From: Fimbriimonadales bacterium | Lineage (GTDB): Bacteria; Armatimonadota; Fimbriimonadia; Fimbriimonadales; ATM1 | Reading direction: 5' to 3' | Assembly (NCBI GenBank): GCA_026129745.1 | Contig: JAHCHL010000005.1 | Coordinates: 62,001 to 126,000 of the forward strand | DNA: 64,000 nt | Part shown: in pieces, positions 9,434 to 18,216 of the stretch | Layout of the letters: each line of letters starts with the position of its first letter | Numbering within the stretch: position 1 is the stretch's first letter | Position numbers and translations under genes: made by a program | The notes under the pieces: model-generated | The model's input: only the letters and a program-made list of their open reading frames with translations | Told to the model about the DNA's origin: nothing | Database searches by the model: none

Positions 9434-10012
9434 TCAACGCTTGCTCGGTGCCGCAGAAACGCTGCCGTCGGCCCACAAAACCTGATTCTCACCGCTGCGC
9501 GGAGGGTCCGGCAAAGATTCCAGCGGTGACGGGTCGTAAGCGTTCCACTTGAGCTTATGGCTGTCATAAACGACGGGAGTCTTTTCAGGCTCCTCGACCT
9601 CGAACGCCCACTTCGATCCAAGCGTCCCATTGAACGCATAGCCATACTCGCCGACCGAAACGCCAGGTGCCTCGAACTTCTTCAATTGCTCCTGCTTTGG
9701 CATGTCGTCTGCGCGCATGTATAGCAACAGTTTGTCCATCCATTCTTCACTTGGAGGATACGCGCCCTCGGCATCCGTGTAAAGCTGCAGAGCCGCCCCA
9801 ATCTGTCGCAGATTGTCGATGCTCGTCTTGCCTGCGTACTTGCGCTCCGTTTTGAAAACGCGCAAATCGATCCAAGCGCCCAAGAAACCAAAATACGGCC
9901 GCAGCCAAACTACAACGGCAATGACGACGCACGCGAGAACGCCCAGTACGATCCACTTTCGTCTGCGCTTCGGTCGTTTCGGTTCTGAATGCTCCGCGTC
10001 CTTCGTTTCCAT
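9434..10012 (-). CDS. Single-pass membrane protein, pseudopilin-like ('DG' type)
   Basis: The 192-residue protein has a basic cytoplasmic N-terminus (KRPKRRRK), one membrane helix at about residues 23-43 and an outer domain. NLRQIGAALQLYTDAEGAYPP matches the helix and loop found after the N-terminal helix of type II pseudopilins, and VLWADGSV near the C-terminus resembles the H-x9-DG signature of DUF1559-like prepilins. There is no N-terminal prepilin cleavage site, so it is probably not assembled as a pilin. It lies 7 nt after the GH38 mannosidase in the same direction. Confidence 0.65.
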   Translation of the reverse strand: METKDAEHSEPKRPKRRRKWIVLGVLACVVIAVVVWLRPYFGFLGAWIDLRVFKTERKYAGKTSIDNLRQIGAALQLYTDAEGAYPPSEEWMDKLLLYMRADDMPKQEQLKKFEAPGVSVGEYGYAFNGTLGSKWAFEVEEPEKTPVVYDSHKLKWNAYDPSPLESLPDPPRSGENQVLWADGSVSAAPSKR

Positions 10013-10019
10013 GGCGCCG

Positions 10020-13000
10020 TTACACCACCAGTTTGATGGTCAATATCTCGAATGGCTTGTAGTCGAACTCGATGCTGCCGTTGTTCGATCCGAGCTCCGC
10101 AATCTCGTTCTCCATCATGTCGCACAAATAGGCGGCTTTCACGCGCTTAGCGCACTGAATCTCCGCGCGCCCCCGCGAATTGTGGCATTCGTATAGCCGA
10201 ACGATCAGGTGGTTGCTGTCCTCCGCCTTCTTCACCGACTCGATTACGATGTTGCGGTCGTCGCAAGCGACGAACGTTTCGGTGGCCGTCGAATCGCCCT
10301 TCGATTTGCCCAAAAACCTCGAACGGAGCGGCGCGTTGAGCGCATACGCGGCATGCACGACGTTCCCCCAATTGTGAGTGCCGAAATGAGGCAGCAAAAC
10401 GTAGGTGAACCGGTGCGTCCCCATGTCCGCGATCGGATCCGGTGCCTTCGGAGAACGCAGCAACGTGATCCGCATCACGTTGTCCAAAACGTCGTGCCCG
10501 TACTTCGAATCGTTGAGAAGCGCGACGCCCTGATCGCCTTCGCTGACATCGATCCACTTTTGCGCGCAAACCTCGAACTTCGCGATATCCCAAGAAGTGT
10601 TCCGATGCGTCGGACGCTCGACGCTGCCGAATTGAATTTCATAAGTCGCGCGAGTCGAATGGATGTTGACCGGAAACGCGACCTTCAGCATCTTCTCGTC
10701 TTCGTGCCAATCGACGAGCGTGTCGAACCGAATGCCCGGGGTCGGACCCAAGCTGATGCGCTGCACAATCCGGCTGTTGCCGAAACGCTTCTCAATCTCA
10801 GCGGCAATCCGAACGGGACCCTGCTCCACCATTTCGAATCGCTCGCTGTGCACCAAATCGCGCCCCGTCTCGAGCGCAAACGCATCGACGTCCCAAGCGT
10901 CCCAAAACGTCGGGCGATCGTCAAACAGCTGAAACAGATTGGCGAGGCTCCCCGGCGCGACGTACTCCGTCTGATCCTCCATCGAAATCACACTGGTGAT
11001 GTTTCCATGTGGATCGAAGCGAACGGACCAAGCGTCGCTCTCGAGCCGGCGCCCAGTCGTTCGAAACTTCGACAATGGCGCACAAGGCTCGCTTCGAAAG
11101 TCTCCAACCGAAACCGCCCCGAGCGCCGCCAGGGGGACGCGGAAAATCCAGTGCTTCTCTCCGAACTCCTCGATCGCCTGAACGGGCACCGTCTCGTCGC
11201 CGCAAACCAGCGAGCCTGGCGTCTCGCCGCGCCTCGCCAGCACGCGCCCTTCGCCCGGCACCACCGCGTTCTGAAACAGTGCGACCGGCCGCTGAGTGCC
11301 CGTCGTATCCATGCCCGCCGCGATGTTCTCGATTCGCTCCCGAAGCAGCTCCATGCCGACGGAGTTCACGTGGGCGTAATCGCGGTCGCTGTCTTCATAA
11401 ACCTCGCGAATGCTGCTGCCCGGAATGATGTCGTGAAACTGATTGAGCAAAACGTTCTTCCAAAGGCTCTCGATCTCAGCCTGCGGGTACGAAGCCGGAA
11501 AATCGGGATCGAAACAAGCGAGCAGTTCGAGGTCGCGCAACAAAAACTCGCAGACTCGGTTCTGCTTCTTGTTGTTCGCCTGGGTCGTATACGTCCCGCG
11601 ATGCAACTCGAAATACAGCTCGCCCGACCAAACCGCCAAGTCCTTGCTGCGAGAGCGAGCCTCGTCGAAGAACTCGGATGCGCTTCGCCAAGCGATCTGA
11701 GGCATGCCGGGCGCGCGCGCGGCGCGCCTCAAAAACTCGATCATCTCCGCCGTTGGACCACCCCCCCCGTCGCCATGCCCGTAAACATAAAGCGCCTGAT
11801 CGCACCGCGCAGGGTCTCGGTAGTCGCTGATGTGCTTCAAAAGCTGCTGCGGTTCTGCATTGCCGGTATAAGTGTCCGCAGGAGGGAAGTGCGTCCAAAT
11901 TCTCGAGCCGTCGATGCCTTGCCACCAAAACGTATTGTGCGGGAAACGATTGAACTGGTTCCAAGAGATCTTCTGCGTCAGAAAAGCGTCGATGCCGCAT
12001 CGATTCAATATCTGCGGAAGCGCGGCCGAATAGCCGAACACGTCCGGCAGCCACATGTCGCGCGTCTCCAAGTTGAACTTCTTCATGAAGTACCGCTTAC
12101 CGTACAGAAACTGCCGAACGAGCGACTCGCCGCCGGGCACGTTCGTGTCCGCTTCGACCCACATGCTGCCGAGCGGCTCCCATTGCCCCTCCGCGACTTT
12201 GTCCTTGATGCGCTCGAAAAGCTTCGGATAGTTCTTCTCCAGCCACTCGTATTGAGAAGCTTGGCTGTGAACGAAGATGTACTCCGGATAGTCCTCCATC
12301 AGCGCAAGCTGAGTTGCGGCCGTATGCGCCATCTTGAGTTCCGTGATCGCGAGCGGCCACAGCCATGCGGTGTCGAGGTGCGCGTGTCCGACCGGAGTGA
12401 GCGTGTGATACCGGTCGACGCGCTTCGGTGAAGACGCCTCCTTGACGACTTTGCTTGCTGCGAGCAGCGTCTCCCTGCGCGCAGGATCGAACAGATTGAC
12501 CGCTTCGTTCAATCCGGTCATCAGGTGCATGCGAGCGACGTCGCCCGGTGGCAAAGCCTTCATCAGCTTGAACGCGAACTTGCAGTCGAGATAAAACTGC
12601 CACAGCTCCGCATCGAACACGCGAAGACACGCTTCTTTGAATTCGAACGGCTTCGCGGGAACCTCGGGCGGCCTGCCGTGTACCCTCACATCCGGGTTGC
12701 CGCCATACGCCTGCACGTACAATTCGACACGCTCCCCCCCCCTCGCGCTTTTCGAAATCCGATACGCCGTGTGGCTCCAGTCGATGCCCGCCACCGGAGA
12801 GTTTCCCTTCCATACGGTTCGCTCACCGCCGACGTCCAAAATCGCCGCGACCTCCTTGCCCGCCCAAGACCGCGGAACCCCGCCCGAAACGCGAAACCAC
12901 ACCATTCGATGGGGCGGCCCCCACCGAAAACCAGCCTCCACCGGAGCCCATTTCGAAGCGGTCGCCTCCTGCTGGCTCTTGCACGCCTTCCCGCAAAACT

Positions 13001-13100
13001 CTACTTTAAGGGAAATCGGGTCCCCAAACAGCCTCGGCTGAAGAAACTCGGAAATGAACTGTTCGATGCGCTTTTCGGTTAGGTCGGCGTGCTTGAGCAT
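10020..13100 (-). CDS. GH38 alpha-mannosidase
   Basis: The 1026-residue protein has the usual length of bacterial GH38 enzymes, which hydrolyse alpha-mannosides with retention. Seen are the zinc motif HAHLDTAWLWP, the conserved WVEADTNVPGGESLVRQ, the nucleophile region MWLPDVFGYS, and HDIIPGSSIREVYED; C-terminal beta-sandwich domains follow. I start at the ATG at 13100 (MLKHADLTEKRIEQF), the normal beginning of the family. The frame stays open far upstream but would then cover dprA on the other strand. The ATG at 13184 would add 28 unlikely residues. There is no signal peptide, so it is cytoplasmic. It contains a C9 run (plus 12734-12742) and a C8 run (11761-11768). Confidence 0.95.
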   Translation of the reverse strand: MLKHADLTEKRIEQFISEFLQPRLFGDPISLKVEFCGKACKSQQEATASKWAPVEAGFRWGPPHRMVWFRVSGGVPRSWAGKEVAAILDVGGERTVWKGNSPVAGIDWSHTAYRISKSARGGERVELYVQAYGGNPDVRVHGRPPEVPAKPFEFKEACLRVFDAELWQFYLDCKFAFKLMKALPPGDVARMHLMTGLNEAVNLFDPARRETLLAASKVVKEASSPKRVDRYHTLTPVGHAHLDTAWLWPLAITELKMAHTAATQLALMEDYPEYIFVHSQASQYEWLEKNYPKLFERIKDKVAEGQWEPLGSMWVEADTNVPGGESLVRQFLYGKRYFMKKFNLETRDMWLPDVFGYSAALPQILNRCGIDAFLTQKISWNQFNRFPHNTFWWQGIDGSRIWTHFPPADTYTGNAEPQQLLKHISDYRDPARCDQALYVYGHGDGGGGPTAEMIEFLRRAARAPGMPQIAWRSASEFFDEARSRSKDLAVWSGELYFELHRGTYTTQANNKKQNRVCEFLLRDLELLACFDPDFPASYPQAEIESLWKNVLLNQFHDIIPGSSIREVYEDSDRDYAHVNSVGMELLRERIENIAAGMDTTGTQRPVALFQNAVVPGEGRVLARRGETPGSLVCGDETVPVQAIEEFGEKHWIFRVPLAALGAVSVGDFRSEPCAPLSKFRTTGRRLESDAWSVRFDPHGNITSVISMEDQTEYVAPGSLANLFQLFDDRPTFWDAWDVDAFALETGRDLVHSERFEMVEQGPVRIAAEIEKRFGNSRIVQRISLGPTPGIRFDTLVDWHEDEKMLKVAFPVNIHSTRATYEIQFGSVERPTHRNTSWDIAKFEVCAQKWIDVSEGDQGVALLNDSKYGHDVLDNVMRITLLRSPKAPDPIADMGTHRFTYVLLPHFGTHNWGNVVHAAYALNAPLRSRFLGKSKGDSTATETFVACDDRNIVIESVKKAEDSNHLIVRLYECHNSRGRAEIQCAKRVKAAYLCDMMENEIAELGSNNGSIEFDYKPFEILTIKLVV

Positions 13101-13185
13101 GGGATGCGCGCAAGTATGGTTCAACGCGAGTCGAACCTGCTGATGACCGACAAAATACATCAAAAAAGTAACTAAAGAAGCCATA

Positions 13186-14070
13186 ATGGAACCGATGCAC
13201 CTCACGCTCGAATGCGTCAGCCTCTTTGCGTATTGGCGGGGCCGAACAGCCCCCGTCGCGCCTTCCCGCACCTGGCCGGTCGCCGCAGCGGCGCTGGTCG
13301 GCGCGAGGACCCAAGGTGCTGCGGACGCGCTCCGCCGTGCGGGTGCGTGGGAAAGCGCGGCGCTCCTCGAGGACGAGCGCCTGGCGGAGCGCGCAAGGCG
13401 ATTGATCGCGAAGCGCGCCGAGCATGGGTGGTCGCCGCTTTCGATCCTCGACGCCGCGTACCCGCCCAGACTCCGTGAGCGCCTCGGTGCCTCCGCCCCA
13501 CCGCTCCTCTGGTCAAAACCGAAGCGTGAAGAAATCTCAGCCCAGCTTGTTGGCGTAGTCGGCAGCCGCGACTTGACTTCCGAAGAGCGCGACTTCGCAG
13601 CGATGGCCGGCTGCGAGCTCGCCAAGAGGGGGTTCGGCCTCATCTCGGGCGGCGCGCGCGGAGCGGATCAGGTCGCAGCGAAAGCGGCCCTCGACGCCGG
13701 AGGTTTCGCCGCGCACTTCCTCCCCGGCGGCGGGAATCCCAGCCTCGGAACCGCCTGCCTCCTGGCCAAAGACCCGGACGCAGTCCCGTTCAACCGCCTC
13801 GCCGCCCTCACGCGAAACCGGTGGATCTACGCGGCCTCCGAAGGCGTGATCCTCATCGCCAGCAGGCTCGGGGTCGGCGGCTCCTGGTCCGGAGCGATCG
13901 CCGCGAGGCGAGAACGAACTTGCCCGCTCGCCGTTTTCATCGGCCGCGATCCCAGCCCAGGCAACGAATGCCTCGCCAGGCTCGGCGCAGCGACGCTTCG
14001 AACGGAGAAGGACGTCGAAAACTGGCTTCGCCGGCTTCCGGAAAGGCAGCCCACCCTCCCGCTCGGTTAG
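13186..14070 (+). CDS. dprA: DprA/Smf-type DNA-processing protein
   Basis: The 294-residue protein has a helical N-terminus and a DprA Rossmann domain from about residue 95. Landmarks are LLWSK, VGVVGSRDLTSEE, GFGLISGGARGAD, the AALDAGG helix, NRWIYAASEGVILIAS and GGSW. DprA binds single-stranded DNA and loads RecA during transformation. The usual C-terminal winged-helix DML1 domain is missing; the protein ends in a short Pro-rich tail. The nucleotide-binding part is diverged (PGGGNPSLG instead of the common GxGxDxxYP), so a DprA-like helper is possible. It is divergent from the mannosidase, with 85 nt between starts. Confidence 0.8.
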   Translation: MEPMHLTLECVSLFAYWRGRTAPVAPSRTWPVAAAALVGARTQGAADALRRAGAWESAALLEDERLAERARRLIAKRAEHGWSPLSILDAAYPPRLRERLGASAPPLLWSKPKREEISAQLVGVVGSRDLTSEERDFAAMAGCELAKRGFGLISGGARGADQVAAKAALDAGGFAAHFLPGGGNPSLGTACLLAKDPDAVPFNRLAALTRNRWIYAASEGVILIASRLGVGGSWSGAIAARRERTCPLAVFIGRDPSPGNECLARLGAATLRTEKDVENWLRRLPERQPTLPLG

Positions 14071-14231
14071 GCCAAACGCCGCTCCACGGAGCACCGGCCT
14101 GATACGGATCGCAGGCTTCGACCGTCCAATACTCTATCCTCGGTATACTGCCAGGAACGCATGGACGCGTGTGTGCGGCCGAAACTTGGAAAGACCGCCC
14201 ACAGGCCAGCGACTAAAATGGAGGTGTCTTC

Positions 14232-14783
14232 ATGAAGAAGACGATCATCACACTCGTTGCCGGGGCCGCGCTGATAGCGGCGGCGACGGCATCGGGAACG
14301 CCGAAACAATACGGACAAGTTCAAAAGCCCTTTGAGGTGAGCGCCGGTGCCATGTACTTTCTCGGCGACCTGAACGATCTGGCCGATTTCACGTTCGGCT
14401 TCACAGCGGGCGTCGACTACTACATGTCGCAAATGGGCCAAGGCTCCTCGTCATTCGTCGGAGTTAGGGGCTGGTTCGGCAGCAAGAGTGGATTCGAAGT
14501 CACGACATACGGAGCGCACTATGGCGTCAAGTTCGGTCTGCAACAAGGACAAATGAACAAATCCGGCGACCTGTACGTCAAGCTCGCCGGCGGCTTCTAC
14601 AACACGAGCTTCAGCCCCGGTAACGACAAGTGGGGCTTCGGTGGCTTCGTAGGCCTCGGATACGACGTCTACGGCCAAGCCGGCGGAACGCCGTTCGGCA
14701 TGGAACTCGGCTACCAGCTCGGCCCGAGCAACTCCGGCGTCAACAACCAGGGCGTCTACGGCGTCGTCACCTTCCGCTTCTAA
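14232..14783 (+). CDS. Exported glycine-rich beta protein, probable small outer-membrane barrel
   Basis: This 183-residue protein has a clean signal peptide cut near residue 21 (TASG). The remainder is amphipathic beta strands rich in Gly, Tyr and Phe (FGFTAGVDYYMSQ, GFGGFVGLGYDVYG, PFGMELGYQL) and ends in GVVTFRF. A terminal Phe after alternating hydrophobics is the signature of outer-membrane barrels inserted by BamA. No family is recognised. GGAGGTG lies 8 nt before the ATG. A TATACT at 14144-14149 may be the -10 box. Confidence 0.65.
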   Translation: MKKTIITLVAGAALIAAATASGTPKQYGQVQKPFEVSAGAMYFLGDLNDLADFTFGFTAGVDYYMSQMGQGSSSFVGVRGWFGSKSGFEVTTYGAHYGVKFGLQQGQMNKSGDLYVKLAGGFYNTSFSPGNDKWGFGGFVGLGYDVYGQAGGTPFGMELGYQLGPSNSGVNNQGVYGVVTFRF

Positions 14784-14883
14784 AGCAAGGGACCGACAAA
14801 CCAACTTGGCCGGCGGACCGAATCCGCCGGCCATTTGCTTAGTTTCGGCTGGCGCGCCCAAGCATCCGCCAAAATCGCCACAA

Positions 14884-15363
14884 ATGCCGACACTCCATCC
14901 GAACACCCGCATCGGCCACGTCCACCTCAAAGTCGCCGACCTCGAGCGCGCCATCGCGTTCTACACCGATGTGCTCGGCTTCGAACTGACCCAGCGAATG
15001 GGCCGCTCCGCAGCATTCCTCAGCGCAGGCGGCTACCACCACCACATCGGACTCAACACCTGGGAAAGCGAAGGCGGCTCGCAGCCGCCAAAAGGAACGA
15101 CAGGCCTTTACCACTTCGCAATTCTCTATCCGACTCGCAAAGACCTCGCCGCTGCGTTTCAAAAGCTCATCGACGCGAAAGTCCCGCTCGAAGGCGCAGC
15201 CGATCACGGTGTCAGCGAAGCGCTCTACTTGCGCGATCCGGACGGAAACGGAGTCGAACTCTATTGGGACAAACCCGAATCCGAATGGCCGCGCGACGCC
15301 GATGGAAACATCGCGATGGTCACGAGGCCGCTCGACCTAAATGATCTTCTTCAATCCCAATGA
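14884..15363 (+). CDS. VOC-family ring-cleavage dioxygenase-like protein
   Basis: The 159-residue protein is a two-module glyoxalase/dioxygenase fold. The three metal ligands expected for this superfamily are His in GHVHLKV, His in YHFAILY and Glu in GVELYWD. FYTDVLGFEL and DPDGNGVELY are standard landmarks. It resembles the N-terminal half of CatE-type catechol-2,3-dioxygenases, which are about twice as long. The reaction cannot be fixed from sequence. I start at MPTLHPNTRIGHVHL because upstream codons lack family features. Confidence 0.8.
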   Translation: MPTLHPNTRIGHVHLKVADLERAIAFYTDVLGFELTQRMGRSAAFLSAGGYHHHIGLNTWESEGGSQPPKGTTGLYHFAILYPTRKDLAAAFQKLIDAKVPLEGAADHGVSEALYLRDPDGNGVELYWDKPESEWPRDADGNIAMVTRPLDLNDLLQSQ

Positions 15364-15366
15364 AGC

Positions 15367-16779
15367 CTAACGACCGGGAATGCCCGGCTCGGTCAGCAGC
15401 TTAGGATCGAGAACGTCGCGGAGCTGTTCTTCCGATAGCAAACCGAGTTCGCGCACGACGTCCGGTATCGTCTTGTTTTCGCGCAGCGCTTGCTTCACGA
15501 CTTCCGCCGCTTTCTGATAGCCGACGTGCGCATTGAGTGCGGTTGCAAGCGATGGCGAAATCTCCGCATAGTAAAAACACCGCGCTTCGTTCGCGGTGAT
15601 GCCCTCGACGCAATGCTCTCGGAACGTCTTCAAAGTGTTCGTCAATGTCTGCAACATGAACTGCGAAGAAAACGCCATCGAAGGCATCATGACGTTCAGC
15701 TCCAATTGACCTGCCTGCACGCACAGATCGATCGCATGGCATTGACCCAAGACCTGATAAAGAACCAGGTTCATGTTTTCCGCCATCGAAGGGTTCACCT
15801 TCCCAGGCATGATGCTGCTGCCAGGCTGCACGGCGGGCAGCGTGATTTCGGCAAGTCCCGTCAAAGGACCTGAACATAACAGCCTTAAATCGTTCGTGAT
15901 CCGTGTCAGCTCCAAGCTGAACAGCCGCACCCCCGCTGCCAGCGCGCTCATGCAAAACTGAGACTGCATCGCCTCCCGCATGTCTGCCGCTGGCCGAAAC
16001 GGAATGCCTGTGTACTCATCCAATAAAGCGACGACCTTGAACCGATAGTCCGGGTGCGTGTTCAGTCCCGTACCCGCGGCGCTGCCGCCAATCCCAAGCT
16101 CCTCCAACTCGTTCGCTGCACACTTCAGCCACTCGTTCGATCGGCGCAACGCCGCGGCGTAAGCCGCGAACTCTTGTCCCAAACGAATCGGAACCGCATC
16201 TTGCAAATGCGTCCTCGCAGATTTCAAGACGCCATCGAACTCGGCGGCCTTTTCTGCGAACGAATGAGCTAACAACTCCACTTCGTTCATCAAGTCCGTA
16301 AGCATCACGCGGCTCATCACGCGCATCGCCGTCGGAAATGTGTCGTTGGTCGACTGGCCGTAATTGACATGATCGTTCGGGTTGACGAACTTGTACTCTC
16401 CCTTCGCCCCCCCCAATATCTCTTCGGCGCGATTCGCGAGCACTTCGTTCACATTCATGTTGAAGCTCGTGCCGGCGCCCATGTGAAACACGTCGACCGG
16501 AAACTGTTTCCGCAGCGTCTCGCCGACTCCCGTCCCTTCCAACGTTTCGTTCGCCGCTTGAATGATCGCGTCCGCCGTCTTTCCATCGAGAAGCCCCAGC
16601 TCCTTATTCGCTTGCGCGCACGCTTTCTTCAGCATCACGTACGCGTCGATCATCTGCGGATGCTCGGTCAATCCGGTGATTGAAAACAGCCTCCTGCTGC
16701 GCTCGGCCTGGCTCCCCCAATACGCTTCCGCTGGCACCTGAACCTCGCCCAATGAGTCCTTTTCGATTCGATATTCCAC
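15367..16779 (-). CDS. Aspartate ammonia-lyase / class II fumarase family enzyme
   Basis: The 470-residue protein has the superfamily signature GSSIMPGKVNP with the mobile catalytic serine, plus SARTHLQDAVP, HVNYGQSTNDTFP and GGSAAGTGLNTHP. These homotetrameric lyases add or remove ammonia or water at fumarate. The N-terminus (RIEKDSLGEVQVP) and the NPNDHVN block lean to aspartase, while NMNVNEVLANRAEE leans to fumarase, so I give no symbol. The start is GTG at 16779; TAAACT lies 6 nt upstream. A run of eight G on the coding strand lies at plus 16407-16414. Confidence 0.9.
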   Translation of the reverse strand: MEYRIEKDSLGEVQVPAEAYWGSQAERSRRLFSITGLTEHPQMIDAYVMLKKACAQANKELGLLDGKTADAIIQAANETLEGTGVGETLRKQFPVDVFHMGAGTSFNMNVNEVLANRAEEILGGAKGEYKFVNPNDHVNYGQSTNDTFPTAMRVMSRVMLTDLMNEVELLAHSFAEKAAEFDGVLKSARTHLQDAVPIRLGQEFAAYAAALRRSNEWLKCAANELEELGIGGSAAGTGLNTHPDYRFKVVALLDEYTGIPFRPAADMREAMQSQFCMSALAAGVRLFSLELTRITNDLRLLCSGPLTGLAEITLPAVQPGSSIMPGKVNPSMAENMNLVLYQVLGQCHAIDLCVQAGQLELNVMMPSMAFSSQFMLQTLTNTLKTFREHCVEGITANEARCFYYAEISPSLATALNAHVGYQKAAEVVKQALRENKTIPDVVRELGLLSEEQLRDVLDPKLLTEPGIPGR

Positions 16780-16785
16780 GGCACG

Positions 16786-16791
16786 AGTTTA
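16786..16791 (-). promoter_or_regulatory. -10 element TAAACT, leaderless-type, for the aspartase/fumarase gene
   Basis: Read on the minus strand, TAAACT ends 6 nt before the GTG start at 16779. There is no Shine-Dalgarno. TTGAAT lies 20 nt further upstream. Confidence 0.45.
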
Positions 16792-16824
16792 CCAAGGAAG
16801 CCCAAAACCCGATTCAACGGCCGA

Positions 16825-16855
16825 TTGACGAGTATGTCCGACAGAAGTCGATAAT
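16825..16855 (+). promoter_or_regulatory. Promoter TTGACG-N19-GATAAT for the DUF4397 gene
   Basis: TTGACG at 16825-16830 and GATAAT at 16850-16855 are separated by 19 nt. The start codon is 70 nt downstream, with AGGAG about 10 nt before it. Confidence 0.5.
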
Positions 16856-16925
16856 ATACGGAACGCCATCGCCGAAGTCGGAGTGTAAAGCACTAACCCC
16901 AATAGGGAATAGGAGTTCAACAAAA

Positions 16926-17618
16926 ATGAAAGGAATATGGCTTGCAGTTGCATTCGTCTTCGCGCTGTTCATCTCAGGCAGCGCAATGGCGACACCTGGC
17001 TCTAACGCCAGCGTCTACGTCGTTCATGGAATCAATGGCGGCGATCTGGGATTGCCGCAAGAGCTTCCAGTCGACGTCTATGTCGATGGCACGCTCGCAA
17101 TACCTGACTTCGAATTCGGTCAAATCGTAGGGCCCGTCTCGCTTCCGGCAGGCGAATACCTAATCGAAATCAACCTCGCCGGAACGAACACGACGGTCAT
17201 CAGCGCGAACGTCCCATTCTTCGCAGGCGAGAACTCGACGGTAATCGCGCACCTCACCCCTGACGGCGCGCCGACCGCATCGAAATTCGTCAATAACTTC
17301 TCGCGCTCCGGCCCGCTGAGCCGCGTGCAAGTGCACCACACCGCAGCCGCGCCCGCGGTAGACATTTACGCCTCGCCGATCAGCCGAGTCATTCGCCCGA
17401 TCTTCCGAAATGTCCCGAACGGAGTCCAAGGCACGACGCTGCAGCCTGCGCTCAGGTGGTTCTTCTCGATCACACCTGCGGGTGCAAGCGTCCCGGTCCT
17501 CGGCCCAGCCCCGCTCTCACTCGCGAGAAACACAACCTATCTCGTCTATGCAGTGGGAACGGTCAACGCCGAAAGAAACTCTCTTTCGCTGATCATCATT
17601 CCAGTCGAAAACAACTGA
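16926..17618 (+). CDS. Exported DUF4397-domain protein
   Basis: The 230-residue protein has a signal peptide cleaved near residue 22 (AMATPG). It then shows DUF4397 features: ASVYVVHGINGGDLG, LPVDVYVDGTL, VSLPAGEYLIEI, and a second half with RVQVHHTAAAPAVDIYAS and YLVYAVGT. DUF4397 domains are secreted beta-sandwich proteins found in anti-sigma and cell-surface contexts; the function is not known. I start at MKGIWLAV because an AGGAG lies 10 nt upstream and the signal peptide begins there. Transcription ends at the shared hairpin at 17630-17669. Confidence 0.8.
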   Translation: MKGIWLAVAFVFALFISGSAMATPGSNASVYVVHGINGGDLGLPQELPVDVYVDGTLAIPDFEFGQIVGPVSLPAGEYLIEINLAGTNTTVISANVPFFAGENSTVIAHLTPDGAPTASKFVNNFSRSGPLSRVQVHHTAAAPAVDIYASPISRVIRPIFRNVPNGVQGTTLQPALRWFFSITPAGASVPVLGPAPLSLARNTTYLVYAVGTVNAERNSLSLIIIPVENN

Positions 17619-17629
17619 TAACAACAATC

Positions 17630-17669
17630 GATTCGGCGCTCGGATGAATGCATCTCCGTGCGCCGAATC
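17630..17669. terminator. Bidirectional hairpin between convergent genes
   Basis: GATTCGGCGC at 17630-17639 pairs perfectly with GCGCCGAATC at 17660-17669, and CGGA/TCCG pairs inside it. It lies between two convergent stop codons. A T-rich stretch follows on the minus-strand side. Confidence 0.65.
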
Positions 17670-18180
17670 ACGTCTTTAATTCGTCAGGCGTCAGCCACTT
17701 CTTGTTCTCGCGCTCAAACGACTTCGCATACTCCTCACTGGCAAACGAAAAGACGTAAGTCGTGCGCCGATACCAAACGGCCCGCATTCCCACACCGCCG
17801 AACTGCGGCGACGGCATCGACCGCCCCTTCAGCCAAAGCGGCGCATAGATCGCAGCTCCCACAGGAACCATGACCGCGAACGCCGTTCCAAGCGGCAGCA
17901 CACTGAACAAAGCGTAAGCGCCCCACACCGCAACGTTGAGCGCGATCAACCCGCGAGTCGCCAGCGACTGCCGAAATCGAAACGCTGCCAAACAATCTTG
18001 GCAATAGGGAACTGCCAACTGCTTCTCCGGTTCCGGAAGCCCCCGCATCCGCTGCGGTGGCGTCGGACGATACTCCGTCTCTGCATCCGATCCGCAAACT
18101 ACGCACCGATCAGGAAAACTCGGCCGGTCGGTCTCAACCCACACTTGATAAGGAAGCAGGCGCGCCACACCGAGGAGCAT
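17668..18180 (-). CDS. Zinc-ribbon membrane protein of unknown function
   Basis: This 170-residue protein starts at ATG 18180; the open frame is longer but would run through the divergent SLBB gene. Near the N-terminus are two Cys pairs (CVVC and CQDC) about 35 residues apart, a treble-clef or ribbon-like metal site. Two adjacent membrane helices follow (LIALNVAVWGAYALFSVLP and TAFAVMVPVGAAIYAPLWL), then a cytoplasmic tail ending in EYAKSFERENKKW. No family is recognised. GGGAG lies close before the start. Confidence 0.65.
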   Translation of the reverse strand: MLLGVARLLPYQVWVETDRPSFPDRCVVCGSDAETEYRPTPPQRMRGLPEPEKQLAVPYCQDCLAAFRFRQSLATRGLIALNVAVWGAYALFSVLPLGTAFAVMVPVGAAIYAPLWLKGRSMPSPQFGGVGMRAVWYRRTTYVFSFASEEYAKSFERENKKWLTPDELKT

Positions 18181-18204
18181 ACTCCCGCGAGCACAATTAC
18201 GGGG

Positions 18205-18210
18205 TAGTCT
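18205..18210 (+). promoter_or_regulatory. -10 element TAGTCT, leaderless-type, for the SLBB gene
   Basis: TAGTCT ends 6 nt before the ATG at 18217. No ribosome site fits between them. Confidence 0.4.
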
Positions 18211-18216
18211 TTCGCC

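Noticed and set aside
10209..12431. A 740-codon open frame opposite the GH38 mannosidase
   Set aside because: It lies fully antisense to a protein with all GH38 motifs. Its Arg-rich sequence has no motif; it is open only because the host gene avoids the codons that give stops in that frame.
13101..13643. Upstream extension of the mannosidase frame by 181 codons
   Set aside because: The extra residues are Arg/Ser-rich and antisense to dprA. The GH38 family begins at the ATG at 13100.
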